In this document: positions 59,501 through 64,000 of the stretch, in pieces
Position numbering within the stretch: position 1 is the stretch's first letter
Layout of the letters: every line of letters begins with the position of its first letter
Notes under the pieces: generated by a model
What the model saw: the letters and a program-made list of their open reading frames with translations, nothing else
The model's database searches: none
What the model was told of the DNA's origin: nothing
Made by a program: the position numbers and the translations under genes
NCBI GenBank assembly: GCA_023634235.1
Contig: JAMKCF010000009.1
Span: forward strand, 310,001 to 374,000
From: Pisaster brevispinus
Lineage: Eukaryota > Echinodermata > Asteroidea > Forcipulatida > Asteriidae
Reading direction: 5' to 3'
Length of the DNA: 64,000 nucleotides

Positions 59501-61657
59501 GATTTGAATTACGTAAAACAGGAAGATTAATCTCTCAATTAAGCTGGTGTGGCTTGATTTGTTATTAATACTTCTCATTGGGCCTTTGTTTGTGTGATAA
59601 AAAAAGTACATACTTGAAACAAGAGCGTTTTGACCTTTGTTGTCCTACTAATGTGTTTTGCCCACAATCTGTGGATAGTAGAGTTTCTCATTCTACTGCT
59701 TTTTACAATGGTAAAATTCAGAACACAAACAGAATTTTTGTCACAAGAGGGTCTGTCCAGTGTTAATAAAATACCTATTTCTCATTGTTATTTCCTTTAT
59801 TACCCACAGCAAAATATCTCTTTATTGCCTACAATTCGTAAGGGTTAGGATTATTACTGGCAAAATATAAATAGTCACTTTCCAGACCATATGCCTATCT
59901 TTTGTTACATAGGTAACACTTTTCAAATGACCTTGTAATTTCTAAAAGTCCCAGAATTAGTTAAATCATTTTTTGCTACATGTAACATTTCATGAACAGC
60001 TTTTGATAATACCGGAAAAGACTACGACAAAATGGTTCATTTTGTCTCACTCTCCCATGCCTGTCTTTGGTACATAAGTGTGGAATCGCCCATGTGTATA
60101 AATTTGTATTTTCAACTTTTAATTTCATAACTAACCAGGGAAGGGACATTCTCAATTCTGGCTGGTAAGTATCTGTAGGAGTCTGTTACATTGGTATCCG
60201 ATCTGGACAACACTGGGCCAGTCAATTTATTTTAGTATTACTTCTACCAAATGATAGCAAAAACGTCCATCGTTACATGCGTATATACATCTTGAGAATT
60301 TACCTCATCCAGTTTCTTAAATACTTGGACATTGTACCTATTTGTGTTCAACCAAAATCCTTTCCCTTCCAGAAGAATACAAATCTGCAGCTGAGTGTAT
60401 CCATGTGTGTTTTGTCTTGGGGTAAAATCCAGCCCTCACAAGATGCCAGTCTCTGTTGCACTGTCAGTGGCAGTGGCAGTGGCAACCGCCCGGGACTGAC
60501 GTCCTACCAGGGCCAGGTAAAAGCAGTGATTTCTCTTATTAACCTTACTTTTTTTCACTTGCTGGCTGGACAAGTGAAACAAACTTTTGAGATGTAGTCG
60601 GCAAGATTTTTCACTAGTCTGCGTATTCTTGCATTTCTCTATTTTTTCAGACCAAATATGAACCAAAGCACCCACAAAGCAAGAAAATCTGTTTTTGTCA
60701 ATCATTTTCCATGTTTGTACTGTAAATACCTCATTTTCAACTTGGGGTTTCCTGATTTGGCTTTTGAAACTGTTCCACAATCCTTCACAGATTTATTTTA
60801 ACTGGCATCTAATTCTTTAGACTGGCTGGACTATAAATAAAATGTTTTTACTTGCCTGTCAGTACTGTGTATACAGCGCTTAGCAAACATCAGTGTATGG
60901 GTAAAACTCAGGTAATTATTCTTTATCCTATTCTCAATGCAAATTTAACATAACCCTAACCATGCTAAATGCAACAATATGCACCAAATGGTAATAGTTG
61001 TTGTGATCTGTTGCATTTGGCAGTCAACTCAGATGTCATTTTTGGACTGAATTTGTTGCATTCAGCAGTGAAGTGACTTCATAAAGGTTTGGGTGCTTCT
61101 ATTGTATCTGAACAACTTATAATGGGTATCTCAAAATATTTTTTATGGGAAAAGTATTGAGAAGTATGATGTAATATTAGGTAAGAATCACAATTCAAAT
61201 CATATTCAAAAGACTGTATAATAACAGTTAAACATTACACTTATGTGCATACTGTTGCATTTAGCAGGGCAAACACCCTTGCTCAGTCCTTTCCCAGACA
61301 GCATGCCTGCACAATGCAACAAAATCCCTTGTTGCATTTTGTTGCAATTGGCATGGTTCTCATTTCAACTGTGTTGCATTCTGTTGTATTTGGCAGGCTA
61401 TGTAGAGAGACCCTAATGGGGGTTAGGGATAAAGTAAGCAGGGGATTGCCCTAAAACTGAACAATGTTGATTCTATTGTTTTACCTGTCTTTAGGTGCCT
61501 GTGAATCATCTAACCTCTTACATGCACCATGGCTGGTTGTAGCATCTGCAGAAACGGATGTTATCAGATGATCATCCTCGTCATTATTATCTGATACGTA
61601 TTCGTCTTCAAATTGTGTAACAACACCGTTCAGGCTGCCCTCTACTGGCGACATCAT
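41590..61657 (-). CDS. Equilibrative nucleoside transporter, SLC29 (ENT) family
   Basis: Minus-strand exons, 5' to 3': 61657-61485, 53250-53169 (or alternative 53424-53343), 51733-51579, 49287-49193, 47905-47855, 47217-47083, 45917-45789, 44809-44706, 44476-44365, 44041-43959, 42635-42430 and 41701-41590. They sum to 1437 nt, or 478 residues, all phases fitting; human ENT1 has 456. The protein should carry nucleosides across the plasma membrane by facilitated diffusion. Family marks: PKDRYNIVY entering helix 1, LPWNMFITA, N-glycosylation sites NTT and NYT in the first outer loop, VPNILIMLLN, FQGSVFGVAGVLP, MSGQGMGG, a hydrophilic loop at about 274-308, LALFPA, GRSLSVIQWP, LFALCNI, LTNGYLGSLVMIYGPK and ETAGVMMALFLSAGLAIGSV. 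Ile occupies the human ENT1 Met33 position, as in ENT2. The start is MMSP; an in-frame TGA lies 11 codons upstream. Confidence 0.93.
42843..42905. repeat. AT-rich (TAA)n patch in an SLC29 intron
   Basis: AATAATAATAATGGTAATAA followed by AT-rich DNA. Confidence 0.6.
43417..43530. mobile_element. MITE, GGGCCCAATTTCA family, short subtype, SLC29 intron
   Basis: Starts GGCCCAATTTCATGGCACTG and ends GTGGTAAGCAGCACCATGGG around GATTCTATGGGCTGTTAGCG. Directly followed by a SINE-like fragment. Confidence 0.65.
43545..43765 (+). mobile_element. SINE fragment related to 39827-40189
   Basis: AATACAAATCCCAGTTATGA, CACTTGAGTCCTTTGACAGG matches the B box and downstream text of the full SINE (CGAATCCCGGTCGTGACACT, TGTGTCCTTGAGCAAGACAA). 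The tail differs and matches 40850-41010, so it is a subfamily. Confidence 0.55.
44515..44615 (+). repeat. Dispersed repeat with GGAGCTTTTG core, copy 2
   Basis: GGAGTTAAAGATTCC, GAGCTTTTGTAAACAGTATC and TCAAAGAGCA match copies at 39221 and 52830 in order; it lies in an SLC29 intron. Confidence 0.55.
45009..45247. mobile_element. MITE, TTAGCACT family, SLC29 intron
   Basis: Terminal repeats TTAGCACTTCGCACTAA (45009-45025) and TTAGTGCAGAGTGCTAA (45231-45247) are inverted complements with two mismatches in 17. The inside matches 1-220. About 240 bp, non-coding. Confidence 0.7.
46177..46569 (-). mobile_element. MITE, GGCTCGAATTTG family, copy 4, inverted, SLC29 intron
   Basis: GGGCGTGAATTTGG and CAAGACCGCAGGGTTTGCAG at the left, and ATTGAAAAACACAAGACCGC, TTTACTGGCC and TTGAGCCCC at the right, are the complements of the copy 1 blocks in reverse order. 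Confidence 0.7.
48915..49170. mobile_element. MITE, AAGCCC-CACAC family, copy 2, beside an SLC29 exon
   Basis: Starts AAGCCCCTTCCACACTACAC and ends GGTAAAAAGGGCTT; inside are AATTCCCAGGAAAATTC, TGACCTGTTCACAC, TTTCCCAGGAAATAGC and GGGGTTAAAATTCCCCAGG. It ends only 20 bp from the donor site (49191-49192) of SLC29 exon 4 on the minus strand. Confidence 0.7.
49415..49560 (+). mobile_element. tRNA-like short element, second copy
   Basis: GGGAGACCACCAACATAAGG, then GCGCCAGCACGTTATTCCC, then TAGTCAATTTTTCTTTG and CAGTCAGTTTCCCTTGTG match 38508-38655 in order. It lacks the left inverted repeat of the first copy. Confidence 0.6.
52830..53010 (+). repeat. Dispersed repeat with GGAGCTTTTG core, copy 3
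   Basis: CATTGCTGACAAAAAAAGGT, GGAAATATAGATTTCAAGGA, GCTTTTGAAAACAGTATCC and GCAAAGAGCA match the copies at 39221 and 44515. The minus-strand open frame across it is an artefact of the repeat. Confidence 0.55.
53169..53250 (-). CDS. SLC29 alternative exon 2a (helix 1, RYNIVY form)
   Basis: 82 nt with acceptor ...AATCTAG at its right and donor GTAAGG at its left; it starts in the third base of a codon and ends on a codon boundary. Joined to exon 1 it reads PKDRYNIVY, the usual ENT entry into helix 1, and ends LPWNMFITAVR before YFSYKL. Same length and phase as the exon at 53343-53424; the two are about 16/27 identical in protein. Including both would shift the frame (164 nt). Confidence 0.85.
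53343..53424 (-). CDS. SLC29 alternative exon 2b (helix 1, SFHIVY form)
   Basis: 82 nt with acceptor ...GGTGTTAG at its right and donor GTGAGC at its left. Joined to exon 1 it reads PKDSFHIVY and ends LPWNMFITATK before YFSYKL. It lies 92 bp upstream (minus-strand sense) of exon 2a, has no stop or splice damage, and differs mostly by hydrophobic swaps inside the membrane helix. A working alternative is more likely than a dead duplicate. Confidence 0.85.
53450..53700. repeat. Imperfect tandem duplication in SLC29 intron 1
   Basis: ATAGACAGAAAAAC, AAAAACAA and CCAGCATTTACACCA occur in order twice (about 53456-53515 and 53602-53660). No third helix-1 exon was found within the duplicated block. 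Confidence 0.45.
53790..54140 (+). repeat. Dispersed repeat, copy 2 (partner at 5740-6085)
   Basis: Ordered matches listed under the partner copy; here it lies in SLC29 intron 1. Confidence 0.6.
54889..55030 (+). mobile_element. SINE tail fragment, SLC29 intron 1
   Basis: GGCAGCACAGGTTGTATACT, CCCCAGGGAGCTGAGATGG, GGGGTAATAATGT and an AT-rich end match the 3' part of the SINE at 39827-40189; the tRNA-like head is missing, as expected for 5' truncation. Confidence 0.7.
56154..56177. repeat. (CA)n microsatellite
   Basis: CACACCCACACACACACACA followed by CAAGTGTG. Another short CACACA run lies at 56352-56363. Confidence 0.8.
56800..56890 (+). repeat. Dispersed repeat with GTCTCACTCTCCCATGCC core, copy 1
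   Basis: AGGAAAAGACTGGGACAAAA, TTTTGTCTCACTCTCCCATG and GTGTGGAATTGCCCAT match 60010-60095 in order, same strand. Confidence 0.6.
59160..59203 (+). repeat. 11-bp tandem repeat, four copies
   Basis: GGTCAAGTTGC repeated four times without mismatch. Confidence 0.9.
60010..60095 (+). repeat. Dispersed repeat with GTCTCACTCTCCCATGCC core, copy 2
   Basis: CGGAAAAGACTACGACAAAA, TTTTGTCTCACTCTCCCATG and GTGTGGAATCGCCCATG match 56800-56890. Confidence 0.6.
60960..61410. repeat. Scattered TGTTGCATTTGGCAG motifs
   Basis: The word TGTTGCATT(T/C)(A/G)GCAG or its complement occurs at least five times with irregular spacing (near 60964, 61012, 61056, 61253, 61373). It is a loose, diverged array. Confidence 0.45.
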
Positions 61658-61659
61658 CT

Positions 61660-62060
61660 TTGGCGTACTAGATTGCTGTTCAACTATTCACCAGAAGCTG
61701 CCGGAAAGGGAAACAAAGTTCTTGATATGAGTGTGTTTTTGAAGGGGTACTGTGCTGGCCTGCAGCATGGAGACTACAGGGGCTATATGACCGTAGCGCC
61801 GGTGTACTGGATTGCTGTTCAACTGTTCAGCCTGGTGCTGCGGGAAAGAGAAACGACTTTGTTTGAAGGGGCACTGCTCTGGCCTGTGTGGCATGGAGAG
61901 TACAGGGGCCATGACAAAATGGTTTACTCGATTGCTTTTTAACTTTTCACTCAGAAACTGGAAGAAACCAAAACACCTTTTCAAGTGTATTTGAAGGGGG
62001 TACTTACGTGACCTGTTACATGTAGACCACAGGGGCCATGACTGTAGACAAGGTTAACAA
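61660..62060 (+). repeat. Three-fold tandem repeat (120-139 bp) abutting the SLC29 start codon
   Basis: GATTGCTGTTCAACT-type units start at 61671, 61810 and 61930; each carries a GGAAAGNGAAAC-type block, a TTGAAGGGG block, GGCCTG, a CATGGAGA or CATGTAGA block and ACAGGGGC. The AAGGGG...ACAGGGGC part also occurs dispersed at 22860, 25165, 29290, 31340, 44865 and 48335. The long plus-strand frame across it is repeat-derived, not a gene. Confidence 0.75.
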
Positions 62061-63268
62061 TATCTGTTAACAGAAGTGGTCTTTACAATTTAACCTTTGC
62101 CCCTTCAAAAAAAACCAACAATATGAACTAAATAAATAATAGAAATCATGATAGCGCAATCTACAATTCTATGCATGAGCATTTTACATTAGTCATTATC
62201 AGATCGAGTCCATTATTGACACAGTGTGCCTAATAAATAGCCTTCAAAATGTTGCAGTTTTAGTACAAACTGCGTAGAAAGCAATAAGTAAGCCCTAACA
62301 AATACTATTACTGTCGTGATTGAAGTTGTTGTTTCATTAAATCCTTTTTCCTTTCCAATGAAATGATTCTGTGTTGTGATCGACAACTCTGAAGGAGATT
62401 TTTTTTACAAAAGTGAATTTATCATTCATTGCTGCAATATTGCTGCAAACATGATGTAGGCCTTGTCAATGGACTCAATTTTGTAACTTTTAAAAAGAAA
62501 TTTTCACTTGGGACTGACAATCGGTCGATTAAACATCAACGGCGCATTGATGTTTACCGATGTGCTTGTGCAATAAGTAGTTTTTTAGTCAAGGTGGTAT
62601 TCATCCCCAACTGCTGAACACGAATCAGCAGCAAGCAGGGCAGAATAAAACAGCCCGCTACAGTGGCACGAAAGTCTAGATAAGTATTGCAGCTGTTACA
62701 GCAAAATGAATCAGCGCTTGTGATTGTGTGCATCAGTAAACATATGGCGCTGGCGATGTTTAATCGAGTGATTGTCAGGTCAGAGATTTTTCAGAAAATT
62801 ACACCAAAACAAGCTTGCACATTTCCTGGGGGTAAAATCTAGGCAAAATTTCCGTATCCAGCCACCACTTTTTCATTCGTTATGAAATAAAATAGTATCT
62901 AATTTACTCAAATGAGATATTCCTTTGGGTAAAAATGAGGGAAAAAGTGGTGGCAGGATACGGAAATGTTTCCAAAATCTAGGCAAAAAAAAGGGGTTTC
63001 TATTAAAAAAATTATTTCACCTCCTACATGTATGTGGGGTGTAGCCTAGGACCATCAACTTAAGAAGAAGCAGAGGGAGTCAAGCAGATTCTATTAGAAT
63101 AGTAGTAGTACTACTAGTAGTACCGGTACAACACTTTTACAAGTAAAGTGTAGTTAGTTAGTAGGAGGGACTACCAGTTACTTTATATATTAATTTTATA
63201 CTATTTCAACTATTTATAGTGCTACTTGAGTACTACAACTTCAAGTACAAATAGTACTGTAGTACTTA
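62061..63268. other. No gene seen; contains an imperfect inverted repeat
   Basis: At 62510-62560 and 62735-62797, GACTGACAATCGGTCGATTA with AAACATCAACGGCGCATTGA is matched inverted by GATGTTTAATCGAGTGATTG and GTAAACATATGGCGCTGGCG, so a diverged fold-back element of about 290 bp is likely. A GTAGTAGTACTACTAGTAGT palindrome lies near 63101-63121. Confidence 0.5.
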
Positions 63269-63883
63269 GCCCCACTTGTGTGGCCAAGGGACAGGAAACC
63301 TGAATCCTTGGCCACACGTCGTCACCCATATTTTCGTCAGCCCACCGATTAAAAAATAGAGGCGCATTCCCTAAGAGCGGGTCGGCGGTTTAAACCACCT
63401 CAATGTGTTCACCTACCTCTTAGCTTGACCTGGGTGTTTTGGGCGAGTAAATAAATAATCTCGCCAATCAATTCATGACGTCACCGGCCGGCTGGGCTGT
63501 GGGCGGAGCGGATACATAAAGCAACCATTGCAATGTGCGCATCTTCGCTCCGCCCACAACCCGGCCGGCCGATGACGTCATGAATTGATTGGCACGATTA
63601 GAATCAATCAAAAATGGCCGCGCTCAGTACATGTCGCGAAAATCTAATTCGGATGAAGTTGAAAATTTTGAATTGAAATATCTTTTGAAATTGTTATTTA
63701 TGTACTCACCCAAAACACCCAGGTCAAGCTAAGAGGTAGGTGAACACATTGAGGTGGTTTAAATCGCCGACCCGCTCTTAGGGAATGCGCCTCTATTTTT
63801 TAATCGGTGGGCTGACGAAAATATGGGTGATGACGTGTGGCCAAGGATTCAAGTTTCCTGTCCCTTGGCCACAAAAGTGGGGC
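63269..63883. mobile_element. Fold-back element with about 185-bp arms, TA-flanked
   Basis: Begins GCCCCACTTGTGTGGCCAAG and ends CTTGGCCACAAAAGTGGGGC, with TA on both sides (63267-63268 and 63884-63885). The arms stay inverted for about 185 bp (to about 63455 and from about 63697) with few mismatches. Inside, a second inverted pair surrounds a short loop: GGCCGGCTGGGCTGTGGGCG at 63484 on against CGCCCACAACCCGGCCGGCC ending near 63577, each next to a CATGACGTCA-type word. A TA target suggests the Tc1/mariner group or a relative. No coding capacity. Confidence 0.85.
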
Positions 63884-64000
63884 TATGTAGTACTCAATCC
63901 ATATACAAAAAATTATATAGTACACTAAAAATGTAAAAAATGTAAATGCAGTACAGTAACATTCACTGTCAATTGCAGACCGGTTCGATAACTAGGGGGG

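Noticed and set aside
61613..61942. 109-codon plus-strand open frame
   Set aside because: It lies in the three-fold tandem repeat and overlaps the antisense of the SLC29 first exon.

Overview
This is 64 kb of AT-rich, intron-rich metazoan nuclear DNA. Canonical GT/AG introns, small exons in kilobases of intron, CCAAT-type promoters, tRNA-derived SINEs and many short inverted-repeat (MITE-like) elements point to a marine invertebrate. An echinoderm or close deuterostome relative is my guess from the overall look, not a proof. Most long open frames here are chance or repeat-derived; the two real single-copy genes are split into exons too short to stand out as ORFs.

Layout. 1-7 kb: repeats, dominated by a 2.2-kb minisatellite of 23-bp units (2019-4200). 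7.0-7.25 kb: a possible death-fold (CARD-like) fragment on the minus strand. 7.6-14 kb: one large multidomain gene copy on the plus strand, with a promoter, a 5' exon, an intron holding a three-fold tandem repeat and a long 3' exon. It encodes a zinc-binding motif, a conserved central region of unknown function, a flap-endonuclease/PIN-like nuclease and a CXC-type cysteine cluster. It carries four frameshifts and one stop, so it is called a pseudogene. 14-32.8 kb: no gene that I can support; several MITE families. 32.8-32.9 kb: a likely first coding exon of an unidentified minus-strand gene. 33.1-35.0 kb: a DNA transposon. 35.0-37.2 kb: a complete six-exon LIN52 gene (DREAM/MuvB complex subunit), plus strand. 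37.3-41.5 kb: SINEs and MITEs. 41.6-61.7 kb: a complete 12-exon equilibrative nucleoside transporter gene (SLC29 family), minus strand. 61.7-64 kb: tandem repeat and a fold-back element.

The main observations are these. (1) The transposon 33127-35040 is flanked by an 8-bp target-site duplication, AAAATGGC, that contains the LIN52 start codon, so the insertion separated LIN52 from its ancestral upstream region and left a decoy ATG there. (2) The SLC29 gene carries two adjacent 82-nt exons of identical phase, both encoding transmembrane helix 1, with the arithmetic of mutually exclusive splicing. (3) The multidomain nuclease gene resembles, from memory, a recurrent uncharacterised family in invertebrate genomes. 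(4) Exon lengths sum to exact codon multiples (354 nt for LIN52, 1437 nt for SLC29), which supports both hand-built models.
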